Made by a program: the position numbers and the translations under genes. A stretch of 64,000 bases of DNA from Pelagibacterium halotolerans B2. GTDB taxonomy: Bacteria; Pseudomonadota; Alphaproteobacteria; Rhizobiales; Devosiaceae. The notes under the pieces were generated by a model, which was given only the letters and a program-made list of their open reading frames with translations, was not told where the DNA came from and ran no database searches. Positions within the stretch are counted from its first letter, which is position 1. Each line of letters opens with the position of its first letter. The stretch is from positions 496,001-560,000 of the forward strand of contig NC_016078.1 of the NCBI RefSeq assembly GCF_000230555.1, given 5' to 3'. Below, piece after piece: positions 47,630-56,207 of this stretch.

Positions 47630-48600
47630 TGCCCCGATGCCTCTTCAAGCTGACGCAGCACGCGGGGGATGTTGAAGGCGATGTTCTCTTCCGCCGTCAC
47701 AGCGATCTCGACATTGACGCTGAACCGCTCCGCAAAGGCTTCGATCACCTCTTCAACCAAAGATTCCGGCGCCGAAGCCCCGGCCGTGATGCCGAGAGAA
47801 GAAATATCCCCGAACTGATCCCAGTCGATATCGGCGGCCCGTTGAACGAGCACCGAAACCCTGCATCCGGCCCGCTCGCCCACTTCCACGAGCCGCATGG
47901 AGTTCGATGAATTGGGCGCGCCCACAACGATCATCGCATCCACCCGCGGCGCCACCGCTTTCACGGCTTCCTGCCGATTTGTGGTGGCATAGCAAATGTC
48001 TTCCTTGGCGGGCACGGCGATGTTGGGAAACCGGCTCTTGAGCACCATCACCATGGCGCTTGTGTCGTCCACAGACAGCGTGGTCTGGGTCACAAGCGCC
48101 AGATTGTTCGGATCGCGCGGTGCAAACGCCTCGGCGTCGGCAACAGTTTCGATCAGCGTGATCTTGCCCGGCGGCAATTGTCCCATTGTCCCGATCACCT
48201 CGGGATGCCCCCGATGCCCGATCAAAACGATATCATGCCCCTCTTCGGCATGGCGCTGGGCTTCCACATGCACCTTGGTCACCAGCGGGCAGGTGGCATC
48301 GAGAAAGAACATGTTGCGGTGTTTCGCTTCGGCGGGCACAGATTTGGCCACACCATGCGCTGAAAAGATCACCGGCGCTTCTGTGCCCTCGGGAATTTCC
48401 TCGAGCTCTTCGACAAAGATCGCACCCTTGGCGCGCAACCCATCCACGACGAACTTGTTGTGCACGATCTCGTGGCGCACATAGACCGGCGCCCCGTACT
48501 TTTTGAGCGCCAGGTCCACGATCTGGATGGCACGATCCACGCCCGCGCAAAATCCGCGCGGCGCACACAACAGGATGTCGAGGCTGGGCTTGTCGGTCAT
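47626..48600 (-). CDS. ispH: 4-hydroxy-3-methylbut-2-enyl diphosphate reductase
   Basis: 324 aa from the ATG at 48600. Last enzyme of the MEP pathway, a 4Fe-4S protein making IPP and DMAPP. The three cluster cysteines are in [27 protein letters not shown] and [11 protein letters not shown]. The substrate-binding blocks [19 protein letters not shown] and [15 protein letters not shown] are all present. Divergent from the PPDK-like gene, with 147 nt between starts, and upstream of rnhA. Confidence 0.97.
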   Translation of the reverse strand: MTDKPSLDILLCAPRGFCAGVDRAIQIVDLALKKYGAPVYVRHEIVHNKFVVDGLRAKGAIFVEELEEIPEGTEAPVIFSAHGVAKSVPAEAKHRNMFFLDATCPLVTKVHVEAQRHAEEGHDIVLIGHRGHPEVIGTMGQLPPGKITLIETVADAEAFAPRDPNNLALVTQTTLSVDDTSAMVMVLKSRFPNIAVPAKEDICYATTNRQEAVKAVAPRVDAMIVVGAPNSSNSMRLVEVGERAGCRVSVLVQRAADIDWDQFGDISSLGITAGASAPESLVEEVIEAFAERFSVNVEIAVTAEENIAFNIPRVLRQLEEASGH

Positions 48601-48747
48601 GATCCTCACATGCGGTTTGTCCTTGCCCAAGTCAAGCCGCAAGCGCGACAAGAGGGAGCACGGCCCCCTGTTGCCGGAAGCCCGGCACACAGGCAATATG
48701 GCACCGATTCAGTTGGGGTTTTTCGTTTGGTTGCGCCTTCCCAGCAG

Positions 48748-51021
48748 ATGTTCGCAATTGCCCCGGCTCAGGGAAAGCCCTCTTTGAGCCGCGCGCAATT
48801 GCGTCTTCTGGTCGGCAAGGCGCGCTGGCTCCATGTTGCCGCTGACGCCGGACTGGCCGTCGCCCCCACGATCGCGATCACCCGCGCGGCATGGGAGGCG
48901 CTTCAGGCCGAACGCAAGACCGGCACCGATACATTGCGCAAGGTCTGGGTCACGACGCTTTTTAAACTGGTAACGCCGGGCAGAACGCCACCCGAACTTG
49001 TGGTCCGCACCTCGGCACCGCGCCATATCGCGGGCCTGCAACCGGCACGTCCGGGCCTTGCGGCCCCTGCCAATGAAAGCGAAGCGGTCGATCCCCAACG
49101 CGCCATGGGCAAGGCGATCAACGCCGCCTTTGCCAGCTATGGTCCGGCGCTTGCCGGCTGGGCCAGCGAGGCTGAACGCGAGGCGCGCGACAGCCAGATC
49201 GTGATCGTGCAGGCAAGCGTAAGCGGGAAAATCGAACATTTCCTGACGCGCAATACGACAACGGGACGAATCGGCCCGGTCGCCATGCCGGGAGAGCCCC
49301 TTCCAAGGCTCCCGGCCGACACCGCAAAGCTCATCGAGACGGTCGACGCGGCATCCGGCCAGCATATGGCTTGCGTCGTATCGGTCGAGGGCAATACCGC
49401 CCGGCTCGTTTCAGCCCGCCCGGTACAGGTCAGCGCAGGCGCCCAGCTTGAAGCGGCGGTCGAGCGGGTCCAGGCAGGCGTCTGGATGCCGGCAGAAGCG
49501 GTGAGGCGCTTCAACCCGGCCCAATTGCCGCAATTGCTCCATCCCCGGCTCACCGATGACCACAAGGCGACCGCCATCGCGTCCGGCCTCGGCGTTTCGC
49601 CCGGCGCGGCGAGCGGAGAGATCGTTTTCACGCCTGACGATGCAGCGCGCTGCCGCGCCCGCGGTCGCCATTGCATCCTCGTGGTCATGGAAACCGGGCC
49701 GGGCGATATCGAGGGGATGAAGGCGGCCACCGGGTTCGTGACGGCCCGTGGCGGCATGACCAGTCACGCGGCCGTTGTCGCCCGCATCACCGGCAAGCCC
49801 TGCGTCGCCGGCCTGAGAAGCCTGCAGATCGACGCCGAAAACGGCATCTGCAAGATCGGCGACAAGGTGTTTGCCACTGGCCAGCGCATCACGATAGACG
49901 GATCCGAGGGTGCAATTTATGAAGGCGCGTTGCCCCTTTCGCGTCCCCATATCGGCGGCGCGCTCTCGCGCCTTCTCGATTGGGCCGACGATAGCCGGAC
50001 CATCGCCGTCAGGACCAATGCCGAAACCATCGAGGCCGCCCGCACGGCGCTCAGCTTCGGCGCCGAAGGCATCGGGCTGGCGCGTTCCGAACACATGTTT
50101 TTTTCCGGCGAGCGCATGCGGGCCCTTCGCCGCCTTATCCTTTCGGAAAACGAGCAGGATCGTGCCACAGCGCTGGAAGGGCTCGTCGATTATCAGGCCG
50201 CCGATTACGCGGCGCTGTTCCAGACAATGCAGAACAAGCCCGTCAATGTGCGCCTTTTCGATCCTCCCCTGCATGAGTTCCTGCCGCGCAGCGAGGACGA
50301 TATCGAAGACACCGCAGAAGCGCTTGGCCTCTCGCTCAAGGCGCTCAAGGCGCGTTTGCAGCGTCTCGATGAGGTCAATCCGATGCTGGGCCATCGCGGC
50401 GTGCGGTTGGTCATCACCTATCCCGAAATTCTCGCCATGCAGGTTCGGGCGTTGGTCGCCGGTGTCGAGGCGGCCATGGACAATCAGGATTTGCCGGTCA
50501 ATCTCGAAATCATGGTGCCCTTCGTCACCTCGGCCCGCGAAGTGGCCTGGGTCAAATCGCGCATCATGGACATCGTGGGCAACGCGCCCGTGTTCCAGCG
50601 CGGCGCCAATCTTGCGTTCGGCACGATGATCGAGTTGCCGCGGGCCTGCCTTCGGGCAGGCGACATCGCAAAGGAAGTCGATTTCATTTCCTTTGGCACC
50701 AACGATCTCACCCAGACGACCTATGGCATCTCCCGCGACGATGCCCCGGCCTTCCTTGCGACATATCACCGCCGAGCCCTCTACGATGTCGACCCGTTCG
50801 TCACCATAGACCAGCGCGGAGTGGGCGAATTGATCCGCATCGCCATCGAGCGGGGCAGGGCGGTCAATCCACATCTGAAGGTCGGCATCTGCGGAGAACA
50901 CGCCGGCGAGACCAATTCGCTGCGCTTTTTTTCCGAGCTGGACATCGATTATGTCAGTTGCTCGCCTTATCGCGTGCCCGTGGCGCGTATGGTTCTGGCA
51001 CAATCGGACGGCGCCAATTAA
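48748..51021 (+). CDS. PPDK-like PEP-utilising enzyme with degenerate ATP domain
   Basis: 757 aa from the ATG at 48748. The swivelling phosphohistidine domain (TARGGMTSHAAVVAR, H340) and the PEP/pyruvate barrel (catalytic C715 in VGICGEHAGE, then DYVSCSPYRVPVAR) match pyruvate phosphate dikinase closely. The N-terminal nucleotide domain is about 110 residues shorter than in canonical PPDK. By-eye alignment keeps the K24 and R87 positions, but the metal/ATP ligands corresponding to D321, E323 and Q335 of the clostridial enzyme read A208, V210 and S223. ATP-dependent dikinase activity is doubtful; it could be a PEP-binding paralogue with another partner. Confidence 0.8.
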   Translation: MFAIAPAQGKPSLSRAQLRLLVGKARWLHVAADAGLAVAPTIAITRAAWEALQAERKTGTDTLRKVWVTTLFKLVTPGRTPPELVVRTSAPRHIAGLQPARPGLAAPANESEAVDPQRAMGKAINAAFASYGPALAGWASEAEREARDSQIVIVQASVSGKIEHFLTRNTTTGRIGPVAMPGEPLPRLPADTAKLIETVDAASGQHMACVVSVEGNTARLVSARPVQVSAGAQLEAAVERVQAGVWMPAEAVRRFNPAQLPQLLHPRLTDDHKATAIASGLGVSPGAASGEIVFTPDDAARCRARGRHCILVVMETGPGDIEGMKAATGFVTARGGMTSHAAVVARITGKPCVAGLRSLQIDAENGICKIGDKVFATGQRITIDGSEGAIYEGALPLSRPHIGGALSRLLDWADDSRTIAVRTNAETIEAARTALSFGAEGIGLARSEHMFFSGERMRALRRLILSENEQDRATALEGLVDYQAADYAALFQTMQNKPVNVRLFDPPLHEFLPRSEDDIEDTAEALGLSLKALKARLQRLDEVNPMLGHRGVRLVITYPEILAMQVRALVAGVEAAMDNQDLPVNLEIMVPFVTSAREVAWVKSRIMDIVGNAPVFQRGANLAFGTMIELPRACLRAGDIAKEVDFISFGTNDLTQTTYGISRDDAPAFLATYHRRALYDVDPFVTIDQRGVGELIRIAIERGRAVNPHLKVGICGEHAGETNSLRFFSELDIDYVSCSPYRVPVARMVLAQSDGAN

Positions 51022-51343
51022 CCATCGGCCTTCCGGAAAATGCCTTGGCGCTGCCGCAATCTGAACTTTTCCGCGCCCACTTACCCGTGTTTACCCCTTC
51101 ATAACCCTAATCAACGATCATCGGGATTGTCGGCATTTGATCGGCTTGGTGTTGCACTTGTGCATCGCATGCCAGTCCGGTCGGATCGACACCGGAACGA
51201 TGGCGTATTTTTCATCACGGGTTCCGGTGCTCGACGGGGAGCGCTTCAGGCAAAAGTTGCTTTGCACTTTTGGTGTTCGGAAGCGCGACGAAGTCGGGAT
51301 GTAAAGCCGGCGGGTCAGTGTTGTGGCGTAGAAAAGCGTTAGT
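51022..51343 (+). other. 322-nt non-coding gap with structured leader before the SleB gene
   Basis: No convincing gene is seen. The gap holds a TAACCCTAA motif (51102-51110), a small palindrome TGCAC-TT-GTGCA (51153-51164), a 9-bp inverted repeat CACCGGAAC/GTTCCGGTG (51190-51198/51221-51229) and a hairpin CAAAAGT/ACTTTTG (51251-51257/51266-51272). The last two could form a folded 5' leader or a small RNA. Confidence 0.5.
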
Positions 51344-52378
51344 ATGGCGTATGGGACATCCCCGGTGCGTGCCAACCAGGCGCGTGCCTCGCGTAAAGTT
51401 TTGAAGGCTGTGGGTGCACTGACGCTCAGCGTTGTGGCCTATGGTTTTGCGGTTCCCGGGACCGGTGGCTTCCGCGCCGTCGATCCGGCGACCGAACTGC
51501 CCCCCAAGCCGATGGCGTCGCTTGCATATGAGGGCAATCAACCCGTCATTTCCGGCACCGTTGCCCCGCTGTTTCAGACAGCGATGTTTTCAGGCCCCAA
51601 CAGGACCGACAAGACCGACAGGGCGCAGCCCGAAATCAACCTGGTCGCCTTTTCCCAGGCCTTCGATGCGGCGCGGCTCTCGATCGCCTCGGCCCGCGCC
51701 GCTGGCGATCCCTACACCACCCGGCAATCGTCGGTCATGGTTGCCGAGGGGGATGAGCACCAGGATGAAGGTCCGCGCATTTCGGTGGCGTCGATCGATC
51801 CCGATATGGTCAATTCGGCCGGCCTGGCGGCCATCGACGCGATCTCCGATGACACGGATGGGGATCCGAACACCCCAAGCCCCGTGGGCGTACCCGAAAC
51901 GCTGGCCTATGGCCGCGCCAATACCCCGGCCACCGAATTCACCGTCAGCGACACCTATTCCGAGCGCGAGCAATGGTGCATGGCGACGGGCATCTATTTC
52001 GAAGCCCGTGGCGAAAGCTATCGCGGCCAGGTTGCCGTCGCCCAGGTCATCATGAACAGGGTGGCGCACCCCAACTATCCAGACACCATCTGCGGCGTGG
52101 TCTATCAGAACCAGCATCGCCGCAACGCCTGCCAGTTCTCTTTTGCCTGCGATGGCAAGACCAATGTCAATCGCACATCGGAAGTCGCGGCCTGGGATCG
52201 GGCACAGTCCATCACCCGCGAAGTGCTCAACAAGGAAATTTACCTCACCGAAGTGGCCGACGCGACGCATTACCATGCGACCTATGTCCGCCCTGCATGG
52301 GCGCGCAACATGGACAAGCTGTCCCAGGTGGGACTGCACGTCTTCTACAGGTTCAAGCCCGGCTGGCGGTTCGGATGA
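51344..52378 (+). CDS. Cell wall hydrolase, SleB family
   Basis: 344 aa. An N-terminal membrane/signal segment (VLKAVGALTLSVVAYGFAVPG, about residues 19-39) is followed by a disordered acidic linker to about 205 and a C-terminal SleB/Hydrolase_2 domain. The domain reads CMATGIYFEARGES, GQVAVAQVIMNRV, YPDTICGVVYQN and NACQFSFACDG, with the catalytic Glu in YFEARGE. The family members are peptidoglycan lytic enzymes; in alphaproteobacteria they act in cell-wall turnover, not spore germination. It sits after a 322-nt structured gap. Confidence 0.92.
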   Translation: MAYGTSPVRANQARASRKVLKAVGALTLSVVAYGFAVPGTGGFRAVDPATELPPKPMASLAYEGNQPVISGTVAPLFQTAMFSGPNRTDKTDRAQPEINLVAFSQAFDAARLSIASARAAGDPYTTRQSSVMVAEGDEHQDEGPRISVASIDPDMVNSAGLAAIDAISDDTDGDPNTPSPVGVPETLAYGRANTPATEFTVSDTYSEREQWCMATGIYFEARGESYRGQVAVAQVIMNRVAHPNYPDTICGVVYQNQHRRNACQFSFACDGKTNVNRTSEVAAWDRAQSITREVLNKEIYLTEVADATHYHATYVRPAWARNMDKLSQVGLHVFYRFKPGWRFG

Positions 52379-52387
52379 CTGCCGGAC

Positions 52388-52942
52388 CTAATTGGTGCGA
52401 TAGCACGAAATGAACGATCCGCTGGCCGAGCACGAGCGCACACCGCGGTCAGATACACTGTTGAACACCAGATTGCCGCTGACCGGGTTGCGGCCCACCG
52501 ACAGGATCAAAAAGCTCGATCCCTCCGGCCACAGCCTGTAGCCGTGATGGTGACCGCGGTCTTCGTAAACCCGGTTCACCTCTATCCCCGGATAGAGCAC
52601 ATGGGGCGAAACCAGTCCGTCGCTCGAATAGGTGCCGCTTGAGGTCGTCGCGATGTTGACCTCGCGCACATGGCCATAGCCCACCTTGCGCACGATGGCC
52701 GAGGAAACCGGCTCCAGCGAAACCGTATCTGCATAGGCGATCTCGTAGGACTGATCATAAAACTTCACCAGCGTGGTGAGCGGCGGCGGCGCGTCGTTGA
52801 TCAACCCATCGGCGCGCGCGGCGGTCGCGCCGGCCAGACCCGCACCGAAAATTCCGGCAAGAAACAGTCCAGCCGCAACGCCGGCCCGATAGCGCAGGGC
52901 GATGGTTCTGCGGGGGCGGTTGTGGGATCGGTCGAAGCGCAT
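52388..52942 (-). CDS. Exported protein of unknown function
   Basis: 184 aa. A basic N-terminus and long hydrophobic segment (GVAAGLFLAGIFGAGLAGATAARA) form a signal peptide, with cleavage after ARA. The mature part is beta-rich, with VREVNIATTSSGTYSS, LYPGIEVNRVYEDRGHHHGY and a C-terminal pair of cysteines (RSCSASGSFISCYRTN) that could form a disulfide. No family recognised. It converges on the SleB gene with a 9-nt gap. The region upstream contains three TTAA motifs and an AT-rich hairpin (53030-53054). Confidence 0.72.
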   Translation of the reverse strand: MRFDRSHNRPRRTIALRYRAGVAAGLFLAGIFGAGLAGATAARADGLINDAPPPLTTLVKFYDQSYEIAYADTVSLEPVSSAIVRKVGYGHVREVNIATTSSGTYSSDGLVSPHVLYPGIEVNRVYEDRGHHHGYRLWPEGSSFLILSVGRNPVSGNLVFNSVSDRGVRSCSASGSFISCYRTN

Positions 52943-53029
52943 GGACGTCTCTCCGGGTTGCGGCGTCTTAACGCTTTATCAACCTTTCCGATCCGTTAAC
53001 GCAAAGCCTCATGCACGAAAGGGTTAATA

Positions 53030-53054
53030 GCTAAAATGAGACTAAAATTTTAGC
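53030..53054. repeat. AT-rich hairpin/palindrome between two minus-strand genes
   Basis: GCTAAAAT (53030-53037) can pair with ATTTTAGC (53047-53054), and the overlapping CTAAAATTTTAG (53042-53053) is a perfect 12-bp palindrome. The AT content stands out in this GC-rich sequence. It may be a terminator of the HD gene or an operator for the exported-protein gene. Confidence 0.5.
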
Positions 53055-53081
53055 GATTACAGTGGCTTGACCGCTGCGAAT

Positions 53082-53684
53082 CTACGCGCCGAGGCTTTCG
53101 AACACGTCCATGAAATGGTCGTGGGCCTGTTGGGTCGGCCATGGCCGGATCAGCCGGTCGAATCCCGGAAGATCGAACCCGGCCAGTGTTGGTTCGCCAA
53201 AGAACTTCCGCGCCTCATCGGGTGCAAAGCCGGCCAGGTTGACCGCCTCGAAGAACGCCGCCTCCCGGTCTGCCCGTTTGATCAGCTTTGTCAGGGCCGC
53301 TGGCGCGATGGCCGGAAGGCCGAACCGCACATGGATGGCCCCAAGCAGACGCGCCTCCACATCGCGATAATTGCCGCCCATCGCCGCCTTGAACGGCGAA
53401 ATGATATCGCCCATCACATATTCGGGCGCGTCATGGAGCAGGGCATAGAGCCGCCCCTTGTCGTCGATCTCCGGATCCATGGCCGAAGCGATCTCGAGCA
53501 CCAGCACCGAGTGCTGTGCCACCGAAAACGCATAGTCGCCCTTGGTCTGTCCGTTCCAGCGCGCCACCCGTGCCAGCCCATGCGCGATATCGGACAGTTC
53601 CACATCGATCGGGGAGGGGTCCAAAAGATCGAGGCGGCGCCCCGATAGCATGCGCTGCCAGGCGCGGGATTGTGCGCGTGCCAT
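53082..53684 (-). CDS. HD-domain hydrolase (YfbR-like)
   Basis: 200 aa from the ATG at 53684; the frame is open to 53762 without a better start. HD phosphohydrolase fold: the first His is in DYAFSVAQHSVLVLEIA, the HD pair is in YALLHDAPEYVMGDI, and RADREAAFFEA supplies the later Asp. The LHDAPEY motif is typical of the YfbR-type nucleotidase group. Likely a 5'-nucleotidase or related house-cleaning enzyme; substrate not certain. Confidence 0.88.
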   Translation of the reverse strand: MARAQSRAWQRMLSGRRLDLLDPSPIDVELSDIAHGLARVARWNGQTKGDYAFSVAQHSVLVLEIASAMDPEIDDKGRLYALLHDAPEYVMGDIISPFKAAMGGNYRDVEARLLGAIHVRFGLPAIAPAALTKLIKRADREAAFFEAVNLAGFAPDEARKFFGEPTLAGFDLPGFDRLIRPWPTQQAHDHFMDVFESLGA

Positions 53685-53804
53685 TGCCCTCGTTCTGCCT
53701 TTCAAGAGTGCTTCCAGGATAAGTGGAATGCACTTATCCGGTTCGGAAGCGCGATTAAACAAGGACTAGGTCACGTCATCGTTTCCACGAAACGGTGAAG
53801 TGAT

Positions 53805-54635
53805 CTAATCGTCTTCGGAATCGCCGCCCGGCGCGGCAAAATCGTAGCGTGCCCATTGCGGCAGGGCAAGCGAGACAGGCGCCCCCTTAACGCTCGCGTC
53901 TGCGCCGTCGGCTATCTTGTCGATCCGCGCAATCGCAACGGCGGTTCCGTCCACGACGCTGCCGATCGTGCCGACGCTTTTACCCCCGATCATCAGCGCA
54001 TCGCTGCGCGCTCCTGACGCAATGCCCGATACGATCACCGGGCGCCGCCGCGCCGTCCCGCGATGCTGCATGCGCGACACCACCTCCTGGCCCACATAGC
54101 ACCCTTTCTTGAAATCGACGCCGCCCAGATGATCCATGCCGATATCGTGCGGAAATCCATCCTCGGCGTCGAAATCGGGTCCCATCTCGGCAATGCCCGC
54201 CGCTATACGCGCCTTGGCCTGCTCGTTACCCTCGATCCAGCCATCGGACTCCCCGAGTGGTGCGATCACCCGATATCCCAAACCTTGGCCACGCCCGTCG
54301 CGATGCACGATCCCCGTCGCGGGCGCTTCCCCCGACCAACCCACCGCGTGGGTTTCGGCAAGCATCTCGATCTCCATCTTGGCGCGTAGCCGATACATCC
54401 TCATGCGCTTGAAGAAATTTTCGGCGACGGTGGCGGGAACGTCGAGCCAATGGGCCCCGTCGGCCCACCCGATCAGTCCCTCGGCCAACAGCTTGCCCTG
54501 CGGCGCCAGCAGCGCGAACCATCGCGCAGTGCCGTCTTCGAGCACCGGCGGGGTCAATACGTCATGGAGGAGATGGGTCGCATCCGGCCCGGAAATTTTA
54601 AAGGCCACCCGGTCGGCGCGCTTTTCGATTGTCAT
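53805..54635 (-). CDS. ygfZ: Folate-binding YgfZ/CAF17-like protein
   Basis: 276 aa from the ATG at 54635; the longer frame to 55115 runs into the divergent pyrC gene. It assists Fe-S enzyme maturation using folate, and is related in fold to GcvT. The signature KKGCYVGQEVVSRMQHRG is present with its reactive cysteine. The N-terminus (FKISGPDATHLLHDVLT) is typical. It is divergent from pyrC with 75 nt between the starts. Confidence 0.92.
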   Translation of the reverse strand: MTIEKRADRVAFKISGPDATHLLHDVLTPPVLEDGTARWFALLAPQGKLLAEGLIGWADGAHWLDVPATVAENFFKRMRMYRLRAKMEIEMLAETHAVGWSGEAPATGIVHRDGRGQGLGYRVIAPLGESDGWIEGNEQAKARIAAGIAEMGPDFDAEDGFPHDIGMDHLGGVDFKKGCYVGQEVVSRMQHRGTARRRPVIVSGIASGARSDALMIGGKSVGTIGSVVDGTAVAIARIDKIADGADASVKGAPVSLALPQWARYDFAAPGGDSEDD

Positions 54636-54710
54636 TTGCTGCCCTTGCCTTGCTCTGGTGCCATCCGTTAAACCCGACCTCAGTTGGAAACGCCGAGCCG
54701 GAGATATGCC

Positions 54711-56048
54711 ATGAGTCGCCACTTCGATACGATTTTCCGGGGCGGCACGCTGGTCAATCACGATGGCATAGGTAGCGCCGATATCGGGATCATCAAGGGG
54801 CGCATTGCCGCCATCGGTTCGCTCCTGTCCGATACCGCCGATAACGATGTCGATTGCATCGGCCTTACCATCCTTCCCGGCGTCATCGATACCCAGGTCC
54901 ATTTCCGCGAGCCCGGCCTCGACCACAAGGAAGACCTTCAGACCGGATCGCTTTCGGCGGTCATGGGCGGGGTGACCGGCGTTTTCGAAATGCCCAACAC
55001 CAATCCTCTGACCACCACGCGCGAGACCTTCGAAGACAAGATCGCCCGCGCCACCAATCGCATGCATTGCGATTTTGCTTTCTATATCGGTGGCACGCGC
55101 GAGAACGTCGCCCAATTGCCCGAGCTCGAACGCCTCCCCGGCTGCGCTGGCGTAAAAGTGTTCATGGGCTCATCCACCGGTTCGCTTCTCGTTGCCGACG
55201 ATGATGGCGTCGAAGCGATCCTGTCGGCCATCTCCCGCCGCGCTGCCTTTCACTCAGAAGACGAATACCGGCTTGAAGACCGGAAAGGCTTCCGCGTCGA
55301 AGGTGACCCGTCGTCCCACCCGGTCTGGCGCGACCCGCAGGCAGCGCTCCAATGCACCGAACGCCTCGTGAAGATCGCCCGCAAGACCGGCAAGCGCATC
55401 CACGTGCTCCATATTTCGACCAAGGAGGAAATCACTTTCCTCGCCGATCACAAGGATGTCGCTTCGGTCGAAGTCACTCCGCATCATCTGACGCTCGATG
55501 AAACCGCCTACACAAGGCTGGGCACCTATGCCCAGATGAACCCCCCGGTTCGCGACGCCGAGCACCGCGAAGGCATCTGGCAGGGTGTCGCCAATGGTGT
55601 TGCCGACATTTTAGGCTCCGATCACGCTCCCCATACCCGCGAGGAAAAGGAAAAACCCTATCCGTCATCGCCCTCGGGGATGACCGGCGTTCAGACCCTC
55701 GTTCCCATCATGCTCGACCACGTCAACGCCGGCCGGCTCAGCCTGCAGCGCTTCGTCGATATGACCAGCCACGGCCCCAACCGCCTGTTCAATCTCGCCT
55801 GCAAGGGCAGGGTGGCCGTAGGCTATGATGCCGATCTGACCATCGTGGACATGAACCGCACCGAAACCATCACCAATGACTGGGTCGCCTCGAAAGCCGG
55901 CTGGACCCCCTATGACGGCGTCTCCGTCAAGGGTTGGCCGGTCGGCACCGTCATTCGCGGCAACAGGGTGATGTGGGACGGCGAACTCCTCACCCCCGCC
56001 CAGGGACAGCCCATCCGCTTCATGGAAACGCTGGTCTCTCACCCATAG
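54711..56048 (+). CDS. pyrC: Dihydroorotase
   Basis: 445 aa from the ATG at 54711, after CCGGAGAT. It makes dihydroorotate in pyrimidine synthesis. The metal ligands are intact: HFRE in DTQVHFREPGLDHKED, the carbamylated Lys in AGVKVFMGSSTG, His in FHSEDEYR and HVLHIST, and Asp in GSDHAPHTREEK. The full set argues for an active enzyme, not an inactive PyrC-like subunit. It converges on putA, with palindromic repeats between the two. Confidence 0.93.
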   Translation: MSRHFDTIFRGGTLVNHDGIGSADIGIIKGRIAAIGSLLSDTADNDVDCIGLTILPGVIDTQVHFREPGLDHKEDLQTGSLSAVMGGVTGVFEMPNTNPLTTTRETFEDKIARATNRMHCDFAFYIGGTRENVAQLPELERLPGCAGVKVFMGSSTGSLLVADDDGVEAILSAISRRAAFHSEDEYRLEDRKGFRVEGDPSSHPVWRDPQAALQCTERLVKIARKTGKRIHVLHISTKEEITFLADHKDVASVEVTPHHLTLDETAYTRLGTYAQMNPPVRDAEHREGIWQGVANGVADILGSDHAPHTREEKEKPYPSSPSGMTGVQTLVPIMLDHVNAGRLSLQRFVDMTSHGPNRLFNLACKGRVAVGYDADLTIVDMNRTETITNDWVASKAGWTPYDGVSVKGWPVGTVIRGNRVMWDGELLTPAQGQPIRFMETLVSHP

Positions 56049-56086
56049 CGCCATCGAAATTTGCGCGCCGGCTATACCACCACCCT

Positions 56087-56116
56087 GTCACCCCGGGCTT
56101 GACCCGGGGTCCAGTA
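56087..56116. repeat. Dispersed palindromic repeat, copy 1
   Basis: GTCACCCCGGG-CTTGA-CCCGGGGTCCAGTAC has an 8-bp stem (56090-56097/56103-56110) and a 5-nt loop. It is the same element as the one at 60741-60770 with paired changes. A related half (CCCGGG, TCTTCG, CCCGGG at about 56159-56174) follows. It lies between convergent pyrC and putA and may act as a terminator. Confidence 0.8.
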
Positions 56117-56207
56117 CACTCAGCCCATAAGATGGAATCGCCGGTCCTGCCGCCCGCCCCGGGTCTTCGCCCGGGACGAGGCCCGCGAGAAGGACGGTAA
56201 GGCATCC

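Noticed and set aside
49411..51003. A 530-codon open frame on the minus strand opposite the PPDK-like gene
   Set aside because: Antisense shadow; the plus-strand protein has strong motifs throughout this stretch and the minus translation resembles nothing.
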